DNA of 64,000 bases from Zestomonas carbonaria. GTDB taxonomy: Bacteria; Pseudomonadota; Gammaproteobacteria; Pseudomonadales; Pseudomonadaceae. Positions 1 to 7,898 of the stretch are shown here, piece by piece (the first letter of the stretch is position 1; the number at the start of each line of letters is the position of its first letter). The translations under genes and the position numbers were made by a program. The notes under the pieces were generated by a model that searched no databases, was not told where the DNA came from, and saw nothing but the letters and a program-made list of their open reading frames with translations. The DNA lies in the NCBI RefSeq assembly GCF_904061905.1, contig NZ_CAJFCI010000080.1:186001-250000 (forward strand), read 5' to 3'.

Positions 1-108
1 CGGGGTGGTCAGCTTCACGTCCAGGTAGCCGTCGGAGGAAATCGCGCGGCCGTCACGGCCGCCGGTGGCGGTTGCAGTGGCGGTGTAGAGGGCTTTGATG
101 GCTTGCAT
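1..108 (-). CDS. ohr: Organic hydroperoxide resistance protein Ohr (N-terminal 36 residues; cut by window edge)
   Basis: Only the first 36 codons lie in the window. The translation begins MQAIKALYTATATATGGRDG and continues with a stretch rich in Gly, Arg and Ser, as in the N-terminus of Ohr peroxidases. These are small cytoplasmic thiol peroxidases that reduce organic hydroperoxides using lipoylated partners. The catalytic cysteines lie beyond the window. A GGAGAT ribosome-binding site precedes the ATG. The gene follows an ohrR-type repressor on the same strand, the classic ohrR-ohr arrangement. Confidence 0.9.
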   Translation of the reverse strand, partial: MQAIKALYTATATATGGRDGRAISSDGYLDVKLTTP

Positions 109-139
109 GGTGGTATCTCCAATATGTTTGTCTATTAAA

Positions 140-200
140 TTTTTGCGCGCTAAGTAAGTGCGTGAGGCAGAAGTTAGTCATGTTTTGTTTTGCGCGCAAG
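140..200. promoter_or_regulatory. Candidate OhrR operator region upstream of ohr
   Basis: The gap between ohrR and ohr holds a perfect 10-bp palindrome, TTGCGCGCAA at 190-199, and a related half-site, TTGCGCGCTA at 143-152. The core GCGCGCTAA recurs inverted as TTAGCGCGC at 722-730 upstream of ohrR. The sharing of this motif between the two promoters suggests OhrR binding. The assignment is inferred from position and symmetry only. Confidence 0.4.
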
Positions 201-252
201 ATATTTTTTGGAGAGTTTCGCTATAAGCGAGCCATCAGGCAGGAATAAGCGT

Positions 253-690
253 CTAGATCGCCTGTTGCAGCCTGGCGCGCAGCTCGACGAGTTCCTGCTT
301 GAGGGCCTGGAGTTCGTCCGTGGACTGGCCGGTGGCCTTGAGGATGCAGCCCGGCACCAACTCTGCCTGCTGTTGCAGGGCGCGGCCTTTCTCGGTCAGG
401 CGCAGCTCGACCACGCGCTCGTCGCTGCTGCTGCGGGTGCGCTTGAGCAGGCCTTCGGCCTCCAGGCGCTTGAGCAGCGGGGTGACCGATCCGGGATCGG
501 TGAGCAGGCGCTGGCTGAGTTCGCCGACGGTGAGGCCGTCGTTCTCCCACAGCACCAGCATGGCCAGGTATTGCGGGTAGGTGAGGTTGAGGGCCTGCAG
601 CAGTGGCTTGTAGACCTTGGTCATGGCCAGCGAGGTGGAATAGAGGGCGAAGCAGAGCTGGTTGTCCAGGCGCAGTTGTTCGCAGGTCAT
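253..690 (-). CDS. ohrR: OhrR, MarR-family organic peroxide-sensing repressor
   Basis: This 145-residue MarR-type winged-helix protein represses ohr until organic hydroperoxides oxidise its sensor cysteine. The N-terminal DNQLCFALY segment holds the reactive Cys13. A second cysteine, Cys115, lies near the C-terminus, the pattern of two-cysteine OhrR proteins that form an intersubunit disulfide. The winged-helix core (LTVGELSQRL, then DPGSVTPLLKRLE) spans roughly residues 53-80. The start at MTCEQL is preferred over an upstream in-frame Met because the N-terminus then aligns with the family. It is transcribed towards ohr with 144 bp between them. It is related in sequence to the second peroxide regulator, ospR, at 22.0 kb. 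Confidence 0.93.
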   Translation of the reverse strand: MTCEQLRLDNQLCFALYSTSLAMTKVYKPLLQALNLTYPQYLAMLVLWENDGLTVGELSQRLLTDPGSVTPLLKRLEAEGLLKRTRSSSDERVVELRLTEKGRALQQQAELVPGCILKATGQSTDELQALKQELVELRARLQQAI

Positions 691-705
691 GGCGGTCTCC
701 GGAAT

Positions 706-750
706 GTGATCTGGATGCAATTTAGCGCGCATGACAATTGTGTGCAAAGG
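706..750. promoter_or_regulatory. Candidate OhrR operator and promoter upstream of ohrR
   Basis: The short gap between ohrR and the divergent RDD gene contains a perfect palindrome ACAATTGT at 734-741, a TTAGCGCGC box at 722-730 and a GCAATTT half-site just before it. AATTG-containing palindromes also precede gpx-ospR at 21.47 kb. Autoregulation by OhrR is the likely role, but this is inference. Confidence 0.45.
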
Positions 751-829
751 TACTGTGAGGCGCGCACTTGCCTGAGCCGCCGGCTCTCGTGCACTCTCGC
801 CTGGCCAATCCACAAGCAAGGAGCGCTTC

Positions 830-1333
830 ATGAGCCAAGCCGAAAACCCCTACCAGACCCCCGTGGCCGATCTGCAACCGGAGACCGGGGAATCCCCGCT
901 CGCCTCGCGCGGCTCGCGCCTGGGCGCGGTGATGATCGACAGCCTGATCCTCAGCCTGATCACCGTGCCGCTGCTCTATTTCGTCGGCTTCTACGACGGC
1001 GTGCTGGAAGGGAAGGAGCCGGGGTTCGCCGAACAGATGCTGGGCCTGGTGCTCGGCGTCGGCGCCTTCCTGCTGGTCAATGGGCACCTGCTCAAGCAAT
1101 ACGGCCAGACCGTCGGCAAGCGCCTGCTGAAGATCGCCATCGTCGACCAGGACGGCAATATCCCGCCCTTGCTGCCGATGTACCTGAAGCGCTACCTGAT
1201 CTGGACCCTGGCGGTCTACATCCCCTTCGTCGGCCTGCTGTTGCTGCTGGTCAACTACCTGTTCATCTTCCGCGGCGACCGCCGCTGCCTGCACGACCTG
1301 GTCGCCGGCACACGGGTGGTGTCGCGCGGCTGA
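830..1333 (+). CDS. RDD-family integral membrane protein
   Basis: The 167-residue protein carries an RDD domain. After a polar N-terminus of about 25 residues comes SRGSRLGAVMIDSLILSLI, with the Arg and Asp typical of the family in helix 1. Hydrophobic segments follow around residues 35-60, 75-95 and 125-150, and YGQTVGKRLLKIAIV lies between helices 2 and 3. The function of RDD proteins is mostly unknown; some act in transport. It starts at an ATG with AAGGAG about 8 bp upstream and diverges from ohrR. Its last codon is followed immediately by a convergent LysR gene. Confidence 0.8.
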   Translation: MSQAENPYQTPVADLQPETGESPLASRGSRLGAVMIDSLILSLITVPLLYFVGFYDGVLEGKEPGFAEQMLGLVLGVGAFLLVNGHLLKQYGQTVGKRLLKIAIVDQDGNIPPLLPMYLKRYLIWTLAVYIPFVGLLLLLVNYLFIFRGDRRCLHDLVAGTRVVSRG

Positions 1334-1336
1334 GGT

Positions 1337-2191
1337 TCAGATCCGGAAGCCCTCGGCGATGTGCTCGGCGAGAGTTTCGGTGACCTGCGACTGACTGTGC
1401 GGGTTGCGTACCAGCACGATGCTCGCCATCGGCATGCGTGGCAGCCCTTCGGCCTCGCCGATGATGCGCATGTCCGAGGGGATCAGGCTCTGCAATTGCG
1501 CGGTGACCGCCAGGCCGGCGCTGACCACCGCCATGATCGCCGCCAGGCTGGGGCTGGTGTAGGCAATGCGGTACTCGCGCTCCATGGCGTCCAGCGCGTT
1601 GCAGGCCCAGTCGCGGCAGAAACATTCCGTGTTGAACATGGCCAGTGGCAACGGCTCCTGTTCGTGGGGGCTGAAGCCCTGGGCCTCGGCCCAGACGATG
1701 TGTTCCTGGCGCAGCAACTGGCCGATCTCCTTGCCCGGCTCGCGGGTGACGATGGTCAGGTCGAGGTCGTGGCGTTGCAGCAACTGGTAGGAAGGCTCGC
1801 AGTGCACTTCCACCTGGATCAGCGGAAAGCTCTGCGCAAAGCGCGAAAGGATGCCGGGCAGGAAGCGCATCACGTAGTCGTCCGGCGTGCCGATGCGCAC
1901 CGCGCCGACCATGTGCGGTTCGCGCAGGGTGTTGAGCACCTCGCCGTGCAGCTTGAGGATGCGCCGCGCGTAGCCGAGCAGCACCTGGCCTTCCGGGGTG
2001 AGCCGCACCTGGCGGCCGTCGCGCTCGAACACCGGGCGTTGCAGCACGTCTTCTTCCAGCCGCTTCATCTGCATGCTCACCGCCGACTGGGTGCGGTTCA
2101 CGGCGTCGGCCGCGCGGGTGAAGCCGCCGTAGTCGGCAATGGCGACGAAGGTACGCAGCAGTTCGGTATCGATACTGGGATAGGCTGCCAT
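1337..2191 (-). CDS. LysR-family transcriptional regulator
   Basis: This 284-residue protein has the standard LysR layout: an N-terminal winged helix (residues 8-65, with TRAADAVNRTQSAVSMQMKR as helix-turn-helix) and a periplasmic-binding-like effector domain from about residue 93. The N-terminal region, with LLRTFVAIADYGGFTRAADAV, most resembles the LrhA/HexA branch. It lies 3 bp from the end of the RDD gene on the opposite strand. Its target is not evident: the nearest divergent gene is the DUF1127 peptide, so it may control that or act elsewhere. Confidence 0.88.
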   Translation of the reverse strand: MAAYPSIDTELLRTFVAIADYGGFTRAADAVNRTQSAVSMQMKRLEEDVLQRPVFERDGRQVRLTPEGQVLLGYARRILKLHGEVLNTLREPHMVGAVRIGTPDDYVMRFLPGILSRFAQSFPLIQVEVHCEPSYQLLQRHDLDLTIVTREPGKEIGQLLRQEHIVWAEAQGFSPHEQEPLPLAMFNTECFCRDWACNALDAMEREYRIAYTSPSLAAIMAVVSAGLAVTAQLQSLIPSDMRIIGEAEGLPRMPMASIVLVRNPHSQSQVTETLAEHIAEGFRI

Positions 2192-2288
2192 TCATCAATC
2201 TCCGAGATGTACCGCATCAGAAACATTCGTTGGATTGATCCTAATCCCGGCGAGAGACTAGCGCCATCCCCACATGGAGGGCGATGCG

Positions 2289-2522
2289 ATGAAAGGTCAA
2301 CTCGGTTTTGTCGGAACCCTGCCTTCGAGCAGGCAGCAACCAGAAGGGCGCAACTGGTGGCGAGCGATCGGCCTGAAAGTGCGGCGCTGGCGCGAACTGG
2401 CTCACCAGCGTCGGCAACTGGCATCACTCAGCGACGAGATCCTGAAAGATATCGGCCTGAGCCGCGCCGACATCCTGGAGGAAAGCGAGCGGTCATTCTG
2501 GGATGATCCGCTCGAGCGTTGA
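2289..2522 (+). CDS. DUF1127 (YjiS-like) small basic protein
   Basis: This 77-residue protein ends in a DUF1127 domain, seen as LKVRRWRELAHQRRQLASLS followed by DEILKDIGLSRADI at roughly residues 28-65. Some DUF1127 peptides bind RNA and affect phosphate or carbon metabolism, but most are uncharacterised. An in-frame ATG exists at 2274. The ATG at 2289 is preferred because GGAGG sits 8 bp before it, overlapping the earlier ATG. It diverges from the LysR regulator, which may control it. Confidence 0.72.
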   Translation: MKGQLGFVGTLPSSRQQPEGRNWWRAIGLKVRRWRELAHQRRQLASLSDEILKDIGLSRADILEESERSFWDDPLER

Positions 2523-2572
2523 AAGCAGCAGCGGGCATCTGGCGCCGGATGCCCGTCCCACAAGGAAGGAAC

Positions 2573-3043
2573 ATGACCCGGAAATACCACCTGGCACAGA
2601 TCAATATCGCTCGCACCCGCGAGCCCCTGGACCACCCACTGCTGAAGGATTTCGTCGACCAGCTCGACGCCGTCAACGCACTGGCCGAGCGGAGCCCCGG
2701 CTTCGTCTGGCGGTTGCAGACGGAGGAGGGCGATGCCACCTCGATCCAGGCGTTCGACGACCCGCTGATCATCGTCAACATGTCGGTATGGGAGTCGTTC
2801 GAGGCGCTGAAGACCTTCGTCTATTCCGGCGAGCACCTGCGCGTGCTGCGCAACCGTGGCGCCTGGATGGACAAGCTGTCCACGCCGGCCCTGGCGTTGT
2901 GGTGGATTCCCGCCGGCGAAATTCCCACCCTCGAATCGGCCAAGGCCGCCCTGCACCTGCTCGAACGGCAGGGACCGTCGCCGGAAGCCTTCACCTTCGC
3001 CAAGCCCTATCCTGAACCGCAAGACCAGCCGGTGTCGGCATGA
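2573..3043 (+). CDS. DUF3291 domain protein
   Basis: This 156-residue protein matches the DUF3291 family: YHLAQINIARTREPLDHPLL at the N-terminus, NMSVWESFEALKTFVYSGEH in the middle and WWIPAGEIPTLESAKAAL near the end. These proteins resemble antibiotic-biosynthesis monooxygenase (ABM-like) folds, but no reaction is established. The start at 2573 is supported by AAGGAAGG just upstream; the open frame extends further 5' without a better signal. It overlaps the following EamA transporter by 4 bp (ATGA), so the two are probably translationally coupled. Confidence 0.78.
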   Translation: MTRKYHLAQINIARTREPLDHPLLKDFVDQLDAVNALAERSPGFVWRLQTEEGDATSIQAFDDPLIIVNMSVWESFEALKTFVYSGEHLRVLRNRGAWMDKLSTPALALWWIPAGEIPTLESAKAALHLLERQGPSPEAFTFAKPYPEPQDQPVSA

Positions 3044-3963
3044 GCGCCCAGCGCAAAGGCGCCGATGCCTTCCTGTTCCAACTGATGCTGTTGCTGTGCG
3101 CCATCTGGGGCATGCAGCAGGTGGCGATCAAGCTGGCGGCCGACGACATCGCCCCGCTGATGCAGGTGGCCCTGCGCTCGGGCATCGCCGCATTGCTGGT
3201 GGGCCTGCTGATGCTCTGGCAGCGCGCGGCGCGCGGCTGGCTGGGCTGCACTTGGCGGGCCGGGGTGCTGGCCGGCGCGCTGTTCGCCCTGGAGTTCTTC
3301 TTCATCGCCCGTGGCCTGCACTACACCTCGGCTTCGCACATGGCGGTATTCCTCTATACCGCGCCGATCTTCTCCGCCCTGGGGCTGCACCTGCTGTTGC
3401 CCAGCGAGCGGCTGCATGCGCTGCAATGGCTGGGAATCGCCTTGTGCTTCGCGGGTGTCGCGACGGCGTTCGGTGGCGGCCTGTCGCTGGACGAGCTCGA
3501 TACGCGCATGCTGCTCGGCGACGCGCTCGGCCTGCTGGCCGGCATGTCCTGGGGCGCGACCACGGTAGTGGTGCGGGCTTCGAAACTGTCGGAAGCGCCG
3601 CCGACCTTGACCCTGTTCTACCAGCTCTTCATCGCCTTCCTGCTGTTGCTGGGGTATGCGGCGGCGGTCGGTCAACTCGGGCCGCTGCGCTGGACGCCGA
3701 TCAGCATCGGCAGTGTGCTGATGCAGGGCGTGGTGGTGTCTTTCCTCAGCTACCTGACCTGGTTCTGGCTGCTGCGCCGTTACCTGGCCTCGAACATGGC
3801 GGTGTTCTCGTTCATGACGCCGTTGTTCGGTGTGACCTTCGGCGTGCTGATCCTCGACGAGCCATTGAGCCTGAACTTCATCGCCGGCTCCTTGCTGGTG
3901 CTGCTGGGGATCACCCTGGTCAGCAGTCATGGATGGTTGCGCGAGCGGTTGATACGCATCTAG
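3040..3963 (+). CDS. EamA/DMT-family transporter (10-TM permease)
   Basis: The 307-residue inner-membrane protein has two tandem EamA repeats of five helices each (residues about 12-140 and 160-300). LLLCAIWGMQQVAIKLAADD in helix 1 and ILDEPLSLNFIAGSLLVLLG in the last helices are typical drug/metabolite transporter motifs. Family members export amino acids, metabolites or drugs; no substrate can be named here. The start codon overlaps the DUF3291 stop, so both are read from one transcript. Confidence 0.88.
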   Translation: MSAQRKGADAFLFQLMLLLCAIWGMQQVAIKLAADDIAPLMQVALRSGIAALLVGLLMLWQRAARGWLGCTWRAGVLAGALFALEFFFIARGLHYTSASHMAVFLYTAPIFSALGLHLLLPSERLHALQWLGIALCFAGVATAFGGGLSLDELDTRMLLGDALGLLAGMSWGATTVVVRASKLSEAPPTLTLFYQLFIAFLLLLGYAAAVGQLGPLRWTPISIGSVLMQGVVVSFLSYLTWFWLLRRYLASNMAVFSFMTPLFGVTFGVLILDEPLSLNFIAGSLLVLLGITLVSSHGWLRERLIRI

Positions 3964-3993
3964 GGTTGAGGGCTTCGTCAACAGGAGTTAGAC

Positions 3994-5202
3994 ATGCCCA
4001 GGGCTGAATCCATTTCCCTGCAACAGGCCCGCCGCCAGGCCCTGAGCGCCCAGGGCTTCGGCGCCCGCACACCGCGCGCGGCGATCAAGGCCGGGCATGT
4101 CGCGCAGACCATCGAGCGTCTCGGCGTGGTGCAGATCGACTCGGTCAACGCACTGGTGCGTTCGCACTACCTGCCGGTGTTCTCACGCCTTGGCGACTAT
4201 CCGCAGCCTCTGCTGGAGCGGATCGCCTGGGGCCCGAAGCGCAGCCGCAAGCTGTTCGAATACTGGGGCCACGAAGCCTCGCTGCTGCCGCTCGATCTGT
4301 ACCCGCTGATGCGCTGGCGCATGTGCCGGGCGGCCAGGGGCGAAGGCATCTACGGCCAGTTGGCGCGCTTCGGTCGTGAGCGCCAGGACGTGATCCAGCG
4401 CGTCCTCCAGGCGGTGCGTGAGCAGGGCGCCCTCGGCGCTGGCAGCCTGAGCACCCGTGAGGAGCGCGCCGGTCCCTGGTGGGACTGGAGCGAGGAGAAG
4501 CACGCGCTGGAATGGCTGTTCGCCGCCGGCGAGGTGACGGTGGCTGGCCGGCGCGGTTTCGAACGCCTCTACGACCTGCCCGAGCGGGTGATCCCCGCCG
4601 AACTGCTCGCCCTCGAACTGGACGAGGCGGAGGCGCAGCGCGGGCTGTTGCTACGCGCCGCCACGGCGTTGGGCGTGGCGACCGAGAAGGACCTGCGCGA
4701 CTACTACCGCTTCACCCCGGCCGACTGCCGCGCGCGCCTGGCCGAACTGGTGGAGAACGGCGACCTGCTGGAACTGCGGGTGCAGGGATGGGACAAACCG
4801 GCCTATTGCCCCGGCGAGCCGAAGACACAGCGGCGCATCGAGGCCAGCGCCTTGTTGTCGCCCTTCGACTCGCTGGTCTGGGACCGCGACCGCACCGAGC
4901 GTCTGTTCGACTTCCGTTATCGCCTGGAGATCTACACCCCGGAACACAAGCGGGTGTACGGCTACTACGTGCTGCCCTTCCTGCACCATGAACGACTGGC
5001 CGCGCGAATCGACCTGCGCGCCGAACGCGCCCACAGCCGCCTGGCGGTGCATGCCGTGCACGAGGAACAACGAGGGTTGGACGAGGAGGGGCTGCATGCC
5101 CTGGCTGTCCAGTTGCGCAAGTTGGCGGACTGGCTGGGGCTGGCGCATATCCAACTGAACTGCACGCGGGTTGGTGGTGTGCGGTTGAGGGGGGTGTTGT
5201 AG
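3994..5202 (+). CDS. YcaQ/AlkX-type winged-helix DNA glycosylase
   Basis: This 402-residue protein belongs to the HTH_42 (AlkZ/YcaQ) family of DNA glycosylases that unhook interstrand crosslinks or remove bulky alkylpurines. The catalytic-region motif is QID at residues 47-49 in ERLGVVQIDSVN, the QxD version seen in YcaQ-type enzymes rather than the QxQ of AlkZ. FEYWGHEASLLP (about residue 88) and LSPFDSLVWDRDRTERLFDF (about residue 290) are further hallmarks. An AGGAG lies upstream of the ATG. The preceding EamA gene ends 30 bp upstream, so co-transcription is possible. Confidence 0.85.
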   Translation: MPRAESISLQQARRQALSAQGFGARTPRAAIKAGHVAQTIERLGVVQIDSVNALVRSHYLPVFSRLGDYPQPLLERIAWGPKRSRKLFEYWGHEASLLPLDLYPLMRWRMCRAARGEGIYGQLARFGRERQDVIQRVLQAVREQGALGAGSLSTREERAGPWWDWSEEKHALEWLFAAGEVTVAGRRGFERLYDLPERVIPAELLALELDEAEAQRGLLLRAATALGVATEKDLRDYYRFTPADCRARLAELVENGDLLELRVQGWDKPAYCPGEPKTQRRIEASALLSPFDSLVWDRDRTERLFDFRYRLEIYTPEHKRVYGYYVLPFLHHERLAARIDLRAERAHSRLAVHAVHEEQRGLDEEGLHALAVQLRKLADWLGLAHIQLNCTRVGGVRLRGVL

Positions 5203-5571
5203 CCAGGATGAAGCCTGGGGAGGATGGCTGGCTTGGTGCTTCGGAGTTCGTTACCCCTTTCTTACTCTACGGGGGAGGCGGCAATAGAGGAGAGAGTGCC
5301 TGATAGTCAGCCCCTCTCCCGAAGGGAGAGGGGACCAGTTCTGCGCCCCACATCACCCATGCATTCCCGAGTGAGGACTGGAGAAGCCTGAACCAGCGCT
5401 CCGGATTTCATTCGGGCCACAGCACCCACCAGCTCGCACGGATAGCCCCCTCTCCCTTCGGGAGAGGGCTGGGGTGAGGGGCCGAGGTTCGCCATACGAT
5501 GAACCTCCAGCCCGCTCCCAGATTGCATCCGGGCTACGGAGCTCTCCCGACCTACCCCCAAACCACAAGCA
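5203..5571. repeat. Intergenic region with GGGAGAGG hairpins and CCGG-type palindromes
   Basis: No gene is seen in these 369 bp between the convergent ycaQ-like and DAHP synthase genes. There are two hairpins of the CCCTCTCCC/GGGAGAGGG family, at 5311-5333 and 5448-5468, and two degenerate copies of the CCGGATGCAATCCGGGCTACG family around 5400-5418 and 5521-5539. Both families recur elsewhere in the window. They may act as terminators or REP-like elements between convergent genes. Confidence 0.7.
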
Positions 5572-6918
5572 TCAACGTCGCACCTGCTTCAATGTCTCCG
5601 CAATCATGAAGGCCAGTTCCAGGGACTGGTCGGCGTTCATGCGCGGGTCGCAGTGGGTGTGGTAGCGGTCGGAAAGCGCGTCCTCGGTGATCGGTCGCGC
5701 GCCGCCGATGCATTCGGTGACGTTCTGGCCGGTCATTTCGATATGGATGCCGCCGGCGTAGGTGCCCTCGGCCTGGTGCACGTCGAAGAACTGCCGCACT
5801 TCACGCAGTATCTGGGCGAAGTCGCGGGTCTTGTAGCCGCTCGACGCCTTGATGGTGTTGCCGTGCATGGGGTCGGAACTCCACAGCACCTGCTTGCCTT
5901 CCTGCTTCACCTTGCGCAGCAGGCGCGGGAAGTTGGCTTCGACCTTGTCGGCGCCCATGCGCACGATCAGGTTGAGGCGGCCGGGGTCGTTGTCCGGGTT
6001 GAGGATGTCGATCAGGCGGATCAGCTCGTCCGGGTCCATGCTCGGGCCGACCTTGACGCCGATCGGGTTGCCGACGCCGCGCAGGAACTCGACGTGCGCG
6101 CCGTCCAGTTGGCGGGTGCGGTCGCCGATCCACAGCATGTGCGCCGAGCAGTCGTACCAGTCGCCGGTGAGGCTGTCGCGGCGCACGAAGGCTTCCTCGT
6201 AGTTGAGCAGCAGCGCCTCGTGGGCGGTGAAGAAGCTCACCTCGCGCAGTTGCGGCGCGGTGTCCAGGCCGCAGGCGCGCATGAACGCCAGGGTTTCGTC
6301 GATGCGATCGGCGAGTTGGCTGTAGCGCTCGGCGAGCGCCGAGTTGGCGATGAAGTCGAGGTTCCACTTGTGCACCTCGTGCAGGTCGGCGAAGCCGCCC
6401 TGGGCGAAGGCGCGCAGCAGGTTGAGGGTCGCGGTGGCCTGGTGGTAGGCCTGCAGCAGGCGGCCCGGATCGGGTACTCGGCTGGCGGCGTCGAAGCCGA
6501 TGCCGTTGACGATGTCGCCGCGATAGGCGGGCAGGGTGACGTCGCCGATGGTTTCCTCGCCGGAGGAGCGCGGCTTGGCGAACTGCCCGGCCATGCGCCC
6601 GACCTTCACCACCGGGCAGCCGGCAGCGAAGGTCATCACCACCGCCATCTGCAGCAGCACCTTGAAGGTGTCGCGGATCTTCGCCGCGCTGAATTCGAGG
6701 AAGCTTTCGGCGCAGTCACCGCCCTGCAGCAGGAAGGCGCGGCCCTGGGTGACCTCGGAGAACTGGCGGCGCAGCTCGCGCGCTTCGCCGGCGAACACCA
6801 GCGGCGGGAAGCCGGCCAGGGTCTGTTCGACCTCGGCGAGGCGGGCGGTGTCGGGGTAGACGGGTTGTTGCTGGATCGGCTTGCTTCTCCAGCTTTCGGG
6901 GCTCCAGGGTTGGCTCAT
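5572..6918 (-). CDS. Class II 3-deoxy-7-phosphoheptulonate (DAHP) synthase
   Basis: This 448-residue protein is a class II (plant-like) DAHP synthase. It condenses phosphoenolpyruvate with erythrose 4-phosphate, the first step of the shikimate pathway. Hallmarks are LLQGGDCAESF (residues 64-73; metal-binding Cys69), the VGRMAGQFAKPRS segment (about residue 102) and SDPMHGNT and GGIHIEMTGQNVTEC near the C-terminus. In P. aeruginosa one class II enzyme is primary and another (PhzC) serves phenazines. No phenazine genes are present here, so general aromatic synthesis is the safer reading. A GTG lies one codon upstream of the chosen ATG. Confidence 0.93.
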   Translation of the reverse strand: MSQPWSPESWRSKPIQQQPVYPDTARLAEVEQTLAGFPPLVFAGEARELRRQFSEVTQGRAFLLQGGDCAESFLEFSAAKIRDTFKVLLQMAVVMTFAAGCPVVKVGRMAGQFAKPRSSGEETIGDVTLPAYRGDIVNGIGFDAASRVPDPGRLLQAYHQATATLNLLRAFAQGGFADLHEVHKWNLDFIANSALAERYSQLADRIDETLAFMRACGLDTAPQLREVSFFTAHEALLLNYEEAFVRRDSLTGDWYDCSAHMLWIGDRTRQLDGAHVEFLRGVGNPIGVKVGPSMDPDELIRLIDILNPDNDPGRLNLIVRMGADKVEANFPRLLRKVKQEGKQVLWSSDPMHGNTIKASSGYKTRDFAQILREVRQFFDVHQAEGTYAGGIHIEMTGQNVTECIGGARPITEDALSDRYHTHCDPRMNADQSLELAFMIAETLKQVRR

Positions 6919-7043
6919 CACGGGCTCGATTCGACAGGTTCGCTAGATGACCGCATGGTAACCGATTGCCGGCCGGGCTGGCTGTCGATCGCCCCGATAG
7001 CCAGGCTGTATCGAGGGGAAAGGCTTGTGCCGTCGATCTTCCT

Positions 7044-7067
7044 GGTGGGCTGAAGCCCACCCTACGG
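7044..7067. repeat. Hairpin of the GGTGGGCTTCAGCCCACC family
   Basis: A short palindrome, GGTGGGCTGAAGCCCACC followed by CTACGG, lies between the DAHP synthase and TSUP permease genes. The same motif occurs as an inverted pair at 13306-13373 and as one copy at 32544-32565, so it is an interspersed family. It may help end transcription of the TSUP gene. Confidence 0.7.
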
Positions 7068-7075
7068 GAAGTGGT

Positions 7076-7804
7076 TCAGCGTAGTGTCAGCAGGGCGCCG
7101 GTCACGCACAGCAGTACGTAGATGCCGATGCGGAAATGCTGTTCCTGTACCCGGTGATGCAGGCGCTCGCCGAGCAGCACGCCGATGCCGAGCAGCGGCA
7201 GGTAGCTGGCGATATGCGGCAGCGCGGGTTGCAGGCTGCCCTTGGCCAGGAAGCCCAGGGTCAGCAGGCTGTTCAGGCTGAACCACACGCATACCAGGGT
7301 GGCTCGCAGGCGGGCCTTGTCCAGTTCGGTGCTGGCCAGCGCGTAGACCAGCAGCGGCCCGCCGGAGGCGAACAGGCCGTGGCTGATGCCGGCGGCGCCG
7401 ATCTGCAGGCGGGTCATCCAGCGCGGCGTGCGCCCGACCGGCTTGCCCTGGCCCATGCGCAGCAGTTCGCGCAGGGCGAACCAGACGATCAGCACGCCGA
7501 AGCCCTGCTTCAGAGCGGCGTCGTCGAGCCAGGGGGCGAGGGCGAAGCCGAGCAGGGTGCCGGCCAGCATGCCCGGGAGGATCAGGGCGAACAGCAGGCG
7601 GCGGTCGATCAGCGCGCGCAGCTTCCAGGTCAGGTAGCCGCTCATGCAGATGTTCAGCGCCACCAGCACCGGCAGCATGTCCTTGATCGGCAGCAGCAGG
7701 GCGCCCAGCGACAGGGCGATCACCACGCTGCCGAAACCGGTCATGGCTTCCAGGGTGTAGGCGACGAAGATGCAGGCACCCAGCCAGAGCCAGGGGTCGA
7801 TCAT
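7076..7804 (-). CDS. TSUP (TauE/SafE) family membrane permease
   Basis: This 242-residue protein has about eight hydrophobic segments and the TSUP signature in both halves: EAMTGFGSVVIALSLGALLL near the N-terminus and GISHGLFASGGPLLVYAL around residue 145. The family exports or imports sulfur-containing anions such as sulfite, sulfoacetate or thiosulfate. The substrate cannot be told from sequence. It lies between the DAHP synthase and the SDR gene on the same strand, with gaps of about 95-155 bp, so an operon is possible but not evident. Confidence 0.85.
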   Translation of the reverse strand: MIDPWLWLGACIFVAYTLEAMTGFGSVVIALSLGALLLPIKDMLPVLVALNICMSGYLTWKLRALIDRRLLFALILPGMLAGTLLGFALAPWLDDAALKQGFGVLIVWFALRELLRMGQGKPVGRTPRWMTRLQIGAAGISHGLFASGGPLLVYALASTELDKARLRATLVCVWFSLNSLLTLGFLAKGSLQPALPHIASYLPLLGIGVLLGERLHHRVQEQHFRIGIYVLLCVTGALLTLR

Positions 7805-7898
7805 GAAATCTTCCTTGTTCTTGTCGGCGCGAAGGGGGAGTTTCAGTCCTCCGCTCTAGATTCTTCGGTCGAGAAAGAGCTTCGCGGGCGACTTGGGG

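Noticed and set aside
190..1383. A 397-codon plus-strand frame across ohrR and the RDD gene
   Set aside because: It overlaps two well-supported genes in other frames and has no recognisable domain.
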